Shown piece after piece: positions 1 to 6,546 of a stretch of 19,324 nucleotides of DNA. The notes below the pieces were generated by a model. It made no database searches. It was not told the origin of the DNA and saw only the letters and a program-made list of their open reading frames with translations. The position numbers were made by a program, and so were the translations under genes. Position 1 is the stretch's first letter; each line of letters starts with the position of its first letter. The stretch is from an uncultured Bacilli bacterium (GTDB lineage: Bacteria; Bacillota_I; Bacilli_A; RF39; UBA660): assembly GCA_947628125.1 (NCBI GenBank), contig CANQYR010000006.1, positions 1 to 19,324 on the forward strand, read 5' to 3'.

Positions 1-2
1 GA

Positions 3-845
3 AAAGCAGCAAGTAAAGATACGTGTGAGACGTGGCGAATTATTGGGATAATGAATAATATAGAAGATGAAGACGGAAATACAGGAAGTCATCTAAAGAT
101 AATAAGAGACAAATTTGAAAAAAATTATTCGTGGGATAGTTCAGCATCAGGAGTAAACTATGGTTGGGGAGTAAATGAGTGGAGTGAGGCCGATATAGAG
201 AAAGTGTTAAATGATGAATACTTAAATAGACGTGCCGGATCAAACTTATGTTATAAAAGTTCTAATAATTCTACAGAAACTTGTCCAGATTGGGCAAATA
301 TTGGAATAAGAGACGAGGCAAGGAATATGATAGCAAGTGTAAAGTGGAATACGGGAACAATGCCAGTAGAATATAGTTTAAGTTTAACAACAGCAAAATA
401 TATGTATGAATCAGAACGAAGTAATCATAATGGTAAAGACGTATGTGTGGAAAATGGCGGAGGCGATTATTGTAATGACCGCGTCACAAGAACAACAACC
501 TGGACCGGAAAAGTAGGTTTAATGTATCCTTCAGATTATGGGTATGCTGTAGGTGGAACTGCAAGAACAACATGTTTAGGAAAAACAATGTTTTCATATA
601 GTAGTGATAATTGTAGGGAAAATGATTGGTTACGAGATGCAAGTAATCACCAATGGACAATGACACCTGCGCCTTATTCGAGGGATGCTCGCGGTGTGTT
701 CCGTGTCGACTCGAGCTTTGGTGGTGTGAACACCAGCACTGCTAACAATGCTAGTGCCGTGCGTCCGACCCTTTATCTTGCCTCGAATGTGAAGATAACA
801 GACGGTACTGGAGATATAAATGATCCATTTGTATTAAGTTATTAA
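3..845 (+). CDS. Secreted surface protein, C-terminal part (5' end outside window)
   Basis: The reading frame is open from base 3, so the first ATG in the frame (51) is probably internal: the residues before it (DTCETWRIIGI) read as ordinary protein. The visible part is about 281 residues, rich in Asn, Ser, Thr, Trp and Tyr with several Cys, and has no membrane segment. It ends in a WTMTP ... VRPTLYL ... DPFVLSY pattern. I know this ending from large families of extracellular proteins in uncultured gut Bacillota (DUF6273-like, probably a C-type-lectin-like fold). The function is unknown; binding at the cell surface is a guess. The coding strand is A-rich (31 of 60 bases in 61-120), unlike the G/T-rich plus-strand genes that follow. 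The last 130 bases are GC-rich. A two-way terminator follows directly. I am confident it is a real gene and unsure of its role. Confidence 0.75.
   Translation, partial: KAASKDTCETWRIIGIMNNIEDEDGNTGSHLKIIRDKFEKNYSWDSSASGVNYGWGVNEWSEADIEKVLNDEYLNRRAGSNLCYKSSNNSTETCPDWANIGIRDEARNMIASVKWNTGTMPVEYSLSLTTAKYMYESERSNHNGKDVCVENGGGDYCNDRVTRTTTWTGKVGLMYPSDYGYAVGGTARTTCLGKTMFSYSSDNCRENDWLRDASNHQWTMTPAPYSRDARGVFRVDSSFGGVNTSTANNASAVRPTLYLASNVKITDGTGDINDPFVLSY
661..795 (+). other. GC-rich, A-poor 3' segment of the surface protein gene (possible variable region)
   Basis: By hand count, bases 661-780 are about 56% G+C with only 19 A in 120, against about 30% G+C and 31 A in 60 near the start of the same gene. 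The segment encodes the stretch between WTMTP and VRPTLYL. Many of its codons end in C or T (gct, cgc, ggt, ttc, cgt, gtc, gac, agc, aac, acc). Loss of A and NNY codons at the 3' end of a lectin-like gene is what diversity-generating retroelements leave in their variable repeat. No template repeat or reverse transcriptase is in the window, so this is an inference. Confidence 0.4.
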
Positions 846-864
846 TTGTTTTTTTGATAAACTT

Positions 865-887
865 AAAAAAGGCTTTGGGCCTTTTTT
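865..887. terminator. Two-way intrinsic terminator between the surface protein gene and spoVS
   Basis: A perfect 9-bp stem (AAAAAAGGC paired with GCCTTTTTT) with a 5-base loop. The A-run and T-run let it act on either strand. It ends one base before the spoVS stop codon. Confidence 0.85.
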
Positions 888-1148
888 CTATTTATTAGTT
901 ACAATTAGTTTTATTGCTGTTTTGCTTTCACCGTTGATTGTTATGTCGCTGAAAGCGGGAATGACAATTAAATTATCACCACTTGGGGCAACAAAACCTC
1001 TAGCAATTGCTATAGCTTTGATGGCTTGATTTAAGCTTCCAGCTCCAATAGTTTGAATTTCAACATTTTTGTCTTCCCTGTATATATTAGCGATGGCTCC
1101 TGCTACTTTACTGGGATTTGATTTTGATGAAACTTTTAATATTTCCAT
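888..1148 (-). CDS. spoVS: Stage V sporulation protein S
   Basis: An 86-residue protein, the normal SpoVS length, starting MEILKVSSKSNPSKVAGAI. The central IGAGSLNQAIKAIAIARG stretch and the C-terminal NGESKTAIKLIV stretch are characteristic of this family, a small Alba-like fold thought to bind nucleic acid. In Bacillus it acts during engulfment, septation and coat assembly, and the family also occurs in some non-sporulating bacteria. The frame runs 19 codons further upstream (to 1205), but the extension does not look like SpoVS. The chosen ATG has GAGGT about 7 bases upstream, which fixes the start. It lies downstream of two unrecognised minus-strand genes, with a 75-base gap, and could be their operon partner or have its own promoter; I see no clear one. 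The two-way terminator follows its stop codon. Confidence 0.93.
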   Translation of the reverse strand: MEILKVSSKSNPSKVAGAIANIYREDKNVEIQTIGAGSLNQAIKAIAIARGFVAPSGDNLIVIPAFSDITINGESKTAIKLIVTNK

Positions 1149-1223
1149 TTTTTTAACCTCATTTCTAATTAAATATATGTTTGTTGTTTTGGAAAAAGAA
1201 CGCAAAAGAAAAAAACTATTTTA

Positions 1224-1643
1224 TTAGTTTTTTAAGCTTAATATGATTACGGAAGAAATAAGGCCTACTAGTAATACTAAAAAGATAATTATAAAGGCAT
1301 TTGTAAAGCCGGCTCTAGTATCTATTCCTTGTTTTAATTTTCTTTGGAGGGTGAACTCTTTTTCATCTTTATGTAATATTTCTTCTGATCGATTAAATAA
1401 GTTTTCACCTCGTGTTATAGCATTGGTAATATTAGGATTTAATTGTTCTTTTGGTAAAAGTTTTAAATTTTGTAGTAGGGTTTGGTAGTTTGTAATTATC
1501 TTGTTTATTTCCGGTTTATTGATGTCTTCTTGGTAAATGATGGCATTGTAGATAAAGTCTTCAAAAGCAATAATTTCGGTTAGTTCTTCGTTAGTAACGG
1601 AAGGTTTTGTAATTAATTCTTGATAATTATTTAGAGTTAGCAT
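1224..1643 (-). CDS. Unrecognised small protein with a C-terminal membrane anchor
   Basis: I do not recognise this 139-residue protein. The first 110 or so residues are hydrophilic and predicted mostly helical, rich in Asn, Glu, Ile and Leu, with no Cys. Residues about 114-136 (AFIIIFLVLLVGLISSVIIL) form one strong transmembrane helix, with only a few residues after it. That layout suggests a tail-anchored protein with its body in the cytoplasm. Its start overlaps the end of the upstream gene by 17 bases, a sign of translational coupling and a shared transcript. The two products may act together, and spoVS follows 75 bases downstream, so a link to sporulation is possible but unproven. Confidence 0.65.
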   Translation of the reverse strand: MLTLNNYQELITKPSVTNEELTEIIAFEDFIYNAIIYQEDINKPEINKIITNYQTLLQNLKLLPKEQLNPNITNAITRGENLFNRSEEILHKDEKEFTLQRKLKQGIDTRAGFTNAFIIIFLVLLVGLISSVIILSLKN

Positions 1644-2091
1644 TTAATATCATCTCTTTCAATTGGTTTATTGTTATATTTTTGCCAGCATTTTTTTGGC
1701 TTAAAAAATAATTTTTTATTTCTTCTTGGTTTTGGGTATCAAAGCGATATTTTTTTTGATCATTAGTTGTAATGATTAAAAATTCGTTTTGGCTTTCATC
1801 TTTTTTGGTTGTCATATCTATTATTATTTGGTTATTGTTTTCGATAATTTTTTGAGCATTACAGTAGACTTTTATAATTTGAAATAAGTTTTCTGAATTA
1901 TAGTCTTGATTTAATTTTTTTCTAAATGTTTCGTTGTAAAGCATTTCGGGGAAGTAAAAGTTTGCAATGTCTACTGATTGATCTTTATAGATGAGGTTGT
2001 TATTTGTTATTAAAAGGTCACTAAGTTTAGGATTATTTTGTTGCCACCATGTTAAATAAAGCATGTTTTCATGCATAATATTTTCTTTCAC
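1627..2091 (-). CDS. Unrecognised soluble protein, first gene of a small minus-strand operon
   Basis: I do not recognise this protein of about 154 residues. It has no signal peptide or membrane helix. It is rich in Asn, Lys, Gln and Ile, with a Trp pair near the N-terminus (YLTWWQQN). The C-terminal half contains alternating hydrophobic segments (NEFLIITTNDQKKYRF) that read like a beta-sheet, followed by a helix. Three starts are possible: GTG at 2100, GTG at 2091 and ATG at 2076. I chose 2091 because AGGGTG lies about 6 bases upstream, whereas the 2100 start sits almost on top of that site. A probable promoter lies at 2121-2149. The gene overlaps the next one, a tail-anchored protein, by 17 bases, so the two are almost certainly co-expressed. 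Confidence 0.6.
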   Translation of the reverse strand: MKENIMHENMLYLTWWQQNNPKLSDLLITNNNLIYKDQSVDIANFYFPEMLYNETFRKKLNQDYNSENLFQIIKVYCNAQKIIENNNQIIIDMTTKKDESQNEFLIITTNDQKKYRFDTQNQEEIKNYFLSQKNAGKNITINQLKEMILNANSK

Positions 2092-2120
2092 TTTTTTCAC
2101 CCTATTCTTTATTTAATGAT

Positions 2121-2149
2121 ATCATAAATTACCTTTAAAAAAAAGTAAA
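2121..2149 (-). promoter_or_regulatory. Sigma-A-type promoter for the 2091-1224 genes
   Basis: Read on the minus strand: TTTACT, 17-base spacer, TATGAT. Spacing is ideal and both boxes are near consensus. The predicted start of transcription is about 20 bases before the GTG codons. Confidence 0.55.
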
Positions 2150-2162
2150 TATTTGATAAAAT
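2134..2162 (+). promoter_or_regulatory. Weak candidate promoter for sufB
   Basis: TTTAAA, 17-base spacer, TAAAAT. It overlaps the divergent promoter at 2121-2149. It would leave a leader of only about 10 bases before the sufB ATG, and no good ribosome binding site is visible there, so this is tentative. Confidence 0.3.
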
Positions 2163-2179
2163 ATTGGTTGTGATGGATT

Positions 2180-3469
2180 ATGGAGCAAAAATTAAACAAA
2201 ACTTTTATAAAAAATCTTTCAAAAAGTAAAGGGGAACCAAAATGGATGCTTGATTTTCGGCTTAAATCTTATGAGTGTTTTAAGAAGATGAAAGATCCGG
2301 ATTTTGGGCCTGTTTTAAATGTGCCTTTTGATGATATTTTATATTATAAAAAGACGGAGGATGAAAAAAGTAATTGGCAAGATGTAAATAAAGATACTTA
2401 CAGAACTTTTTGTAATTTGGGTGTTGTTGATGCTGAGGAAAAATATTTAGATGGTGTGTCTAATCAACTAGAAAGTGAAGTTGTGTATCATCATAATAAA
2501 ACGGATAAGGATATTATTTTTATGAGTACGGATATGGCTTTAAAGAAGTATCCGGATTTGTTTAAAAAATATTTTAATACTTTAGTAAATTATCAAGAAA
2601 ATAAATATACGGCTTTGAATGGGGCTGTTTGGAGTGGTGGTTCTTTTATTTATATTCCGCCTAATACGAAGCTTGATAGGCCGCTTCAAAGTTATTTTCG
2701 TATTGATACGGCATCTTTAGGTCAATTTGAAAGGACAATTATTATTGTTGATGAAAATTCTAGTGTTTCTTATATCGAAGGATGTACGGCTAGGATAAAT
2801 GCTAAGGTTAGTTTACATGCTGGTGTAGTGGAAATATTTGTAATGAAGAATGCTAGTTGCCAATACAGCACTATTCAAAATTGGTCTTTGGATGTTTATA
2901 ATTTAGTTACCAAAAGAGCTATGGTTATGGAAAATGGTAAGATGCAATGGGTTGATGGGAATATTGGGTCTTCTGTTACGATGAAATATCCATCTTGTAT
3001 TTTAAAGGGTGATTATGCAAGGGGTGAGTGTATTAGTATAGCTTATGCTAAAGAAGGGCAAATCTTGGATGCTGGAAGTAAGATGATTCATATTGGTCGG
3101 CATACCAAAAGTAATATTGTTAATAAAAGTATTGCGTCTAATGGTGGTGTTGCTAATTACCGGGGGACTGTTAGGATTAATGCTTTGGCAAGTGATAGTT
3201 ACGCTAGTGTGAAATGTGATACGATTTTACTAGATGAGGTAAGTCAAAGTGATACTTATCCTTTAAATATTGTTCGTAATGATAGTTCGGTTTTGGAGCA
3301 TGAGGCAAGTGTTAGTAAGTTTAGTGAGGAGAAGTTATTTTATTTGATGAGTAAGGGTTTAACGGCAGATAAGGCTAAGGATTTATTGATTTTAGGTTTT
3401 ATTGATGAGTTTAAAAAGGAATTGCCGATGGAATATGCGGTTGAGTTAAATAGATTGTTGAAAGAATAA
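2180..3469 (+). CDS. sufB: Fe-S cluster assembly scaffold SufB
   Basis: SufB is the core of the SufBCD complex that builds iron-sulphur clusters in the cytoplasm. The 429 residues carry family blocks in the right order: GVSNQLESEVVYH, ALNGAVWSGGSFIYIP, FERTIIIVDENSSVSYIEGC, TIQNWSLDVYNLVTKRA, MQWVDGNIGS, LEHEASVSKFSEEKLFYLMS and the closing KELPMEYAVELNRLL. Cys346 (KCDTILLDE) matches the conserved cysteine used in cluster assembly. Family members are usually around 465 residues; this one is shorter at the N-terminus and lacks the last few residues after the Leu-Leu. An in-frame TGA at 2171 rules out an earlier start. Upstream spacing has no clear Shine-Dalgarno site. No sufC, sufD, sufS or sufU is adjacent, which is unusual because sufB normally closes a sufCDSUB operon. 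Tandem terminators follow. Confidence 0.95.
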   Translation: MEQKLNKTFIKNLSKSKGEPKWMLDFRLKSYECFKKMKDPDFGPVLNVPFDDILYYKKTEDEKSNWQDVNKDTYRTFCNLGVVDAEEKYLDGVSNQLESEVVYHHNKTDKDIIFMSTDMALKKYPDLFKKYFNTLVNYQENKYTALNGAVWSGGSFIYIPPNTKLDRPLQSYFRIDTASLGQFERTIIIVDENSSVSYIEGCTARINAKVSLHAGVVEIFVMKNASCQYSTIQNWSLDVYNLVTKRAMVMENGKMQWVDGNIGSSVTMKYPSCILKGDYARGECISIAYAKEGQILDAGSKMIHIGRHTKSNIVNKSIASNGGVANYRGTVRINALASDSYASVKCDTILLDEVSQSDTYPLNIVRNDSSVLEHEASVSKFSEEKLFYLMSKGLTADKAKDLLILGFIDEFKKELPMEYAVELNRLLKE

Positions 3470-3505
3470 TGTAAATAATTGTAAATTTACGTAAAATGTA
3501 AAAAT

Positions 3506-3535
3506 AAGCAAAAATTGGCCTTTTGCTTGTTTTTT
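3506..3535 (+). terminator. Intrinsic terminator after sufB (first of two)
   Basis: An 8-bp stem (AAGCAAAA paired with TTTTGCTT) followed by GTTTTTT. Confidence 0.7.
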
Positions 3536-3547
3536 GTATACAAAAAC

Positions 3548-3578
3548 AGGAAATTTGCTAAGCAGATTTTCCTTTTTT
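3548..3578 (+). terminator. Intrinsic terminator after sufB (second of two)
   Basis: Outer stem AGGAAA/TTTCCT with an inner TGC/GCA stem, running straight into six T. Together with the hairpin at 3506 it isolates ssb from sufB transcription. Confidence 0.65.
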
Positions 3579-3604
3579 GCGTGCAAATTTTAAAATTTGG
3601 TAAT

Positions 3605-3633
3605 TTGTAATGCTTGTTATTTTTTGTTTTAAT
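3605..3633 (+). promoter_or_regulatory. Sigma-A-type promoter for ssb
   Basis: TTGTAA, 17-base spacer, TTTAAT, lying after both sufB terminators and about 24 bases before the ssb start codon. Confidence 0.5.
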
Positions 3634-3656
3634 GTTAGCGAAGGGAGGTGAAGAGT

Positions 3657-3974
3657 TTGAACCATGTCATTTTAGTTGGTCGTTTGACGGAAAATCCTGT
3701 TTTAGATAATGAGCATGACCAAACTAGAATGGTGGCATGTTTAGCAGTTCCAAGGACGTATAGAAATTCTGATGGCCTTTATGAAACGGATTTTTTAAGA
3801 TGCGTTTTATGGAATGGAATTGCTAAAAGGACAAAAGAATATTGCAAAAAAGGGGATATTGTTTGTGTAAGGGGACGAGTTCAGGTTCGTCATTATGATG
3901 ATCCAAATACAAACGAGAGAAAGTATGTGACGGAAATTATTGTTGAATCAATTGCCTTTGTATGTAATAAATAA
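3657..3974 (+). CDS. ssb: Short single-stranded DNA-binding protein
   Basis: A 105-residue OB-fold protein starting MNHVILVGRLTENPVL, the usual SSB opening. The DFLRCVLWNG block is the counterpart of the family's F-x-x-x-x-(W/F)-(G/N) core strand, and KKGDIVCVRGRVQVR is the next conserved block. It ends right after the last beta-strand (VESIAFVCNK), so it lacks the flexible linker and acidic DDDIPF-type tail that recruits partner proteins. In this it resembles short accessory SSBs such as B. subtilis SsbB more than the main replication SSB. The start is TTG: AAGGGAGGTG lies six bases before it, and the GTG at 3648 is part of that binding site rather than a usable start. It has its own promoter. 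The gene at 4008 follows after 33 bases. Confidence 0.88.
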   Translation: MNHVILVGRLTENPVLDNEHDQTRMVACLAVPRTYRNSDGLYETDFLRCVLWNGIAKRTKEYCKKGDIVCVRGRVQVRHYDDPNTNERKYVTEIIVESIAFVCNK

Positions 3975-3977
3975 AAA

Positions 3978-3994
3978 TTAAGTCATATACTTAA
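3978..3994 (+). repeat. Short inverted repeat before the 4008 gene
   Basis: TTAAGT and ACTTAA arms around a 5-base centre, just upstream of the AGGTG ribosome binding site. No T-run follows, so it is not a terminator. It could be a weak RNA hairpin or a protein site, or chance. Confidence 0.25.
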
Positions 3995-4007
3995 CTAGGT
4001 GAAAAAA

Positions 4008-4784
4008 ATGAATCGATGTTTTAAGTCATTGGGAATGATTGTCTTATTATGTGCGAGTTTTTATTATACGCATCAATTTGCTTTATTAATGAAATCTAAA
4101 GATCCTATTTATCAGAGTATTTTATTGTCAGCTAAAGAAAAACAGGTGGCTAGTTTAAGTGCAACTATAGATGGTGATTATATCGTACCGGGTATAGATG
4201 GCTTAAAGGTTAATGTTGATAAAAGTTTTCAGAAGATGAAGAGTTTGGGAGCTTTTTTAGAAAGCTATTTGGTTTTTGATGAAGAAATGCCTACTGTTTC
4301 GTTAAATAATAATATGGATAAGATAATTAATAAAGGTAATAGTGTTAAACAATCTGTTAGTTTTATAATTGATGAAAATTCTAATCTTGCTAGTTATTTT
4401 GATAAGCAACATATTAATTATGCTTATTTTGCTACTCTTAAGACGGCTAAAGATGATGTTTTAGGGGAAAAAATTAATATTGATGAGAAAAATTATAATG
4501 AGGTTGATAAAATTTTAAATAAGAAAAATGATTTGGCTAATATTTATTGTCCTATAAATATTTTAAGTAAGGATTTTTGTAAGAGCAAGGGAAAAATTAT
4601 GATTATGCCAACAGTTGAAATAAATAAATTAAACTTTGCTAGTTTACAAAATAGTATTGTGTCAGGGTCAATTATTTATATTAAAAATTTGGATGTTTCA
4701 TTATTAAAATTGTTGATAGAAAATTTGGTTTATAAGAATTATAGCATTGTTAATTTGTCTTATTTACTTAGTGAAAAGCGTTAA
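4008..4784 (+). CDS. Membrane-anchored protein resembling a decayed polysaccharide deacetylase
   Basis: About 258 residues. Residues 8-26 form an uncleaved-looking membrane anchor, so the rest is probably outside the cell. The middle contains DGDYIVPGIDGLKVNVDKS, which I associate with NodB-type polysaccharide deacetylase family proteins of gut Bacillota. The last 40 residues (IIYIKNLDVSLLKLLIENL, then YSIVNLSYLLSEKR) follow the normal end of a NodB domain. The catalytic motifs are missing: where TFDDG would be expected the protein reads SFIIDEN, and there is no HxxxH metal site. I infer a non-catalytic relative, perhaps a glycan-binding or structural wall protein. The start is the ATG at 4008, with AGGTG six bases upstream; the GTG at 3999 lies inside that site. 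It may be transcribed with ssb. The family link is from pattern memory, not a search. Confidence 0.6.
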   Translation: MNRCFKSLGMIVLLCASFYYTHQFALLMKSKDPIYQSILLSAKEKQVASLSATIDGDYIVPGIDGLKVNVDKSFQKMKSLGAFLESYLVFDEEMPTVSLNNNMDKIINKGNSVKQSVSFIIDENSNLASYFDKQHINYAYFATLKTAKDDVLGEKINIDEKNYNEVDKILNKKNDLANIYCPINILSKDFCKSKGKIMIMPTVEINKLNFASLQNSIVSGSIIYIKNLDVSLLKLLIENLVYKNYSIVNLSYLLSEKR

Positions 4785-4788
4785 GTAT

Positions 4789-4817
4789 TTGCAAATAAAA
4801 AAATAATTTGGTATAAT
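4789..4817 (+). promoter_or_regulatory. Strong sigma-A promoter for the RNase J gene
   Basis: TTGCAA, 17-base spacer, TATAAT, beginning four bases after the previous stop codon. The predicted leader is about 60 bases long. Confidence 0.8.
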
Positions 4818-4884
4818 TGTTTCTAGCAAAAGAACTTTTTATGAAATATAAATGGTTAAGAAATGTTAGAAAGGAAATTATTTT

Positions 4885-6519
4885 ATGTGCAAAATAAAAA
4901 TTTTTGGTTTGGGTGGACTTGATGAAATGGGCAAGAACACTTATGTTGTAGAAGTTGATGATGCAATTTTTGTTTTTGATTGTGGAATTAAGTATGCTTC
5001 TAATAATATGTTTGGAATTGATTATGTAATTCCTGATTATGAGTATTTGCGAAAGAATAGACGAAAGATCAAGGGTGTATTTTTAACACATGGTCATTAT
5101 GAAAACATGGGTGGGGCAGCTGATTTGTTAAAGTTTATTCCGGAGATAAAGTTTTACGCGACTAAGTATACTAAGTTTGTGCTTATGGATTTAGGGGTAA
5201 GTGAGGATAGTATTGTGGAAATTATGCCACATCGGAAGATTAATTTTGATGAGACTTCAATTTTTCCAATTACTGTTAGTCATAGTGTGCCGGATGCGGT
5301 TATGTATTGTTTGAATACCAAAGATGGGGCTATTTGTTATACTGGCGATTTTATAATAGATCCTTTGATGCGTGATCATTATGATATGGATTTAGGCAAA
5401 ATTGCTTATGTTGGAAAACAGGGAGTTTTATGTCTTTTAAGCGAATCTGTATTTTCGGAGTATAGTGGTCATACATCACCTAGTCATAGGTTAACTAGTT
5501 TTTTCTCAGATGTTGTTAATAAGGTGGAAAACCGGATAATTATTAGTGTTTTGCCAACACATTTATATACTATCCAAGATATATTTAATGGGGCGCGTAA
5601 TTCACATCGGAAGATTGTGATTATGGGCAAGAAGTTACAAAATTTTATTCATTTCGCGCTTGCTAATCATTATTTAGATGTTCAGGAAGATTTAATTGGC
5701 GATTTGGCAAATATTGATGATGCTAATTCTATTTTATTAGTTTGTGATGATAAGACTAATCCTTATTCAGCTATTTCCAAAATTGTTAGTGGATATGATA
5801 AGTTTATAACTTTAAAGCCTATGGATACGGTAATGTTTGCTGAGCCAAGGTATGACGCTAATGAAAAGTTATTGGTTAAGTTAGAAAATGACATTGCAAT
5901 GGCTGGTTGTCAGATTGTTTCTTTACCAAAGGATAAGAATATTTTGCATCATGCTTCAAGTGAAGATTTGATGTTAATGTTAAAGCTTATGCAGCCAAAG
6001 TATTATATGCCTGTTAAGGGTGAGTATCGTTATATGGTTAATAATGCTAATTTGGCTTATGATTTAGGCATTAAGAAAGAAAATATTTTACTTAAACAAA
6101 ATGGTGATGTAGTAAGTATCATAGATGGTAAATTATCTCCTAAAGCTTTCCATATTAATGTTAAAGATGCATTAATTGATGGTAAAAGTAGTGATGATGT
6201 TGGGGATTTGGTTATTAAGGATCGAGAGATGTTAAGCGAAAATGGTATTGTGCTTATAAGTGCAACGATTAGCAAAAAGGAAAAGGTTTTAATTGTTGGA
6301 CCTGAGGTTACGACGCGTGGTTTTATTTACATTAAAGATTCTAAGGATATTATTGCCGGGATGAAGAAGATTAGTGAGGATGTTATTACAAGAAATATCG
6401 TTAATGGTTTTGTTGAGTATAACAAAATTAAAACAGAGATTCGTTATGAGTTAAGCAATTATTTATATGAGCAAACGGAGTGTAAGCCAATGATAATTGC
6501 GGTTATTCAGGAAGTATAA
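4885..6519 (+). CDS. rnjB: RNase J2-like protein (metallo-beta-lactamase/beta-CASP) with a degenerate active site
   Basis: RNase J enzymes degrade and process mRNA, as 5' exonucleases and endonucleases, in the cytoplasm. The 544 residues have the full family layout: lactamase half (LGGLDEMGKN, THGH, SHSVPD, TGDF), beta-CASP insert, PVxGEYR motif, and the C-terminal domain ending KPMIIAVIQEV. Several metal or catalytic residues differ from RNase J1: HGHEDH reads HGHYEN (Glu73, Asn74), PVHGE reads PVKGE (Lys378), the HVSGH motif reads NILHH (352-356), and the GSQGEP loop reads DDKTNP. His69, His71, His133 and Asp155 remain. As I recall, B. subtilis RNase J2 also carries HGHxEN and a non-His residue in PVxGE, so this is most like RnjB, but decayed further. 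It is likely a weak or structural partner of an RNase J1 encoded elsewhere. It has its own promoter and a terminator overlapping its stop. Confidence 0.88.
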   Translation: MCKIKIFGLGGLDEMGKNTYVVEVDDAIFVFDCGIKYASNNMFGIDYVIPDYEYLRKNRRKIKGVFLTHGHYENMGGAADLLKFIPEIKFYATKYTKFVLMDLGVSEDSIVEIMPHRKINFDETSIFPITVSHSVPDAVMYCLNTKDGAICYTGDFIIDPLMRDHYDMDLGKIAYVGKQGVLCLLSESVFSEYSGHTSPSHRLTSFFSDVVNKVENRIIISVLPTHLYTIQDIFNGARNSHRKIVIMGKKLQNFIHFALANHYLDVQEDLIGDLANIDDANSILLVCDDKTNPYSAISKIVSGYDKFITLKPMDTVMFAEPRYDANEKLLVKLENDIAMAGCQIVSLPKDKNILHHASSEDLMLMLKLMQPKYYMPVKGEYRYMVNNANLAYDLGIKKENILLKQNGDVVSIIDGKLSPKAFHINVKDALIDGKSSDDVGDLVIKDREMLSENGIVLISATISKKEKVLIVGPEVTTRGFIYIKDSKDIIAGMKKISEDVITRNIVNGFVEYNKIKTEIRYELSNYLYEQTECKPMIIAVIQEV

Positions 6520-6546
6520 AAAAAGGCTTATTTTTGAGCCTTTTTT
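6519..6546. terminator. Two-way terminator between rnjB and gatD
   Basis: A 10-bp stem (AAAAAAGGCT paired with AGCCTTTTTT) with an 8-base loop. It begins in the rnjB stop codon and its far arm lies inside the last gatD codons, so it serves both convergent genes. Confidence 0.8.

Noticed and set aside
484..666. Minus-strand frame inside the surface protein gene, and similar opposite-strand frames at 1243-1488, 6057-6275, 7422-7619, 9078-9413, 11876-12109, 14345-14542, 15852-16106 and 18170-18403
   Set aside because: Each lies opposite a well-supported gene, resembles no family, and is explained by low GC and codon structure.
888..1205. Longer spoVS reading frame starting at 1205
   Set aside because: The extra 19 residues do not resemble SpoVS, and the ATG at 1148 has a good GAGGT site and gives the usual 86-residue protein.
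3648..3656. GTG start for ssb at 3648
   Set aside because: This GTG is part of the AAGGGAGGTG ribosome binding site; the TTG at 3657 gives the standard SSB N-terminus.
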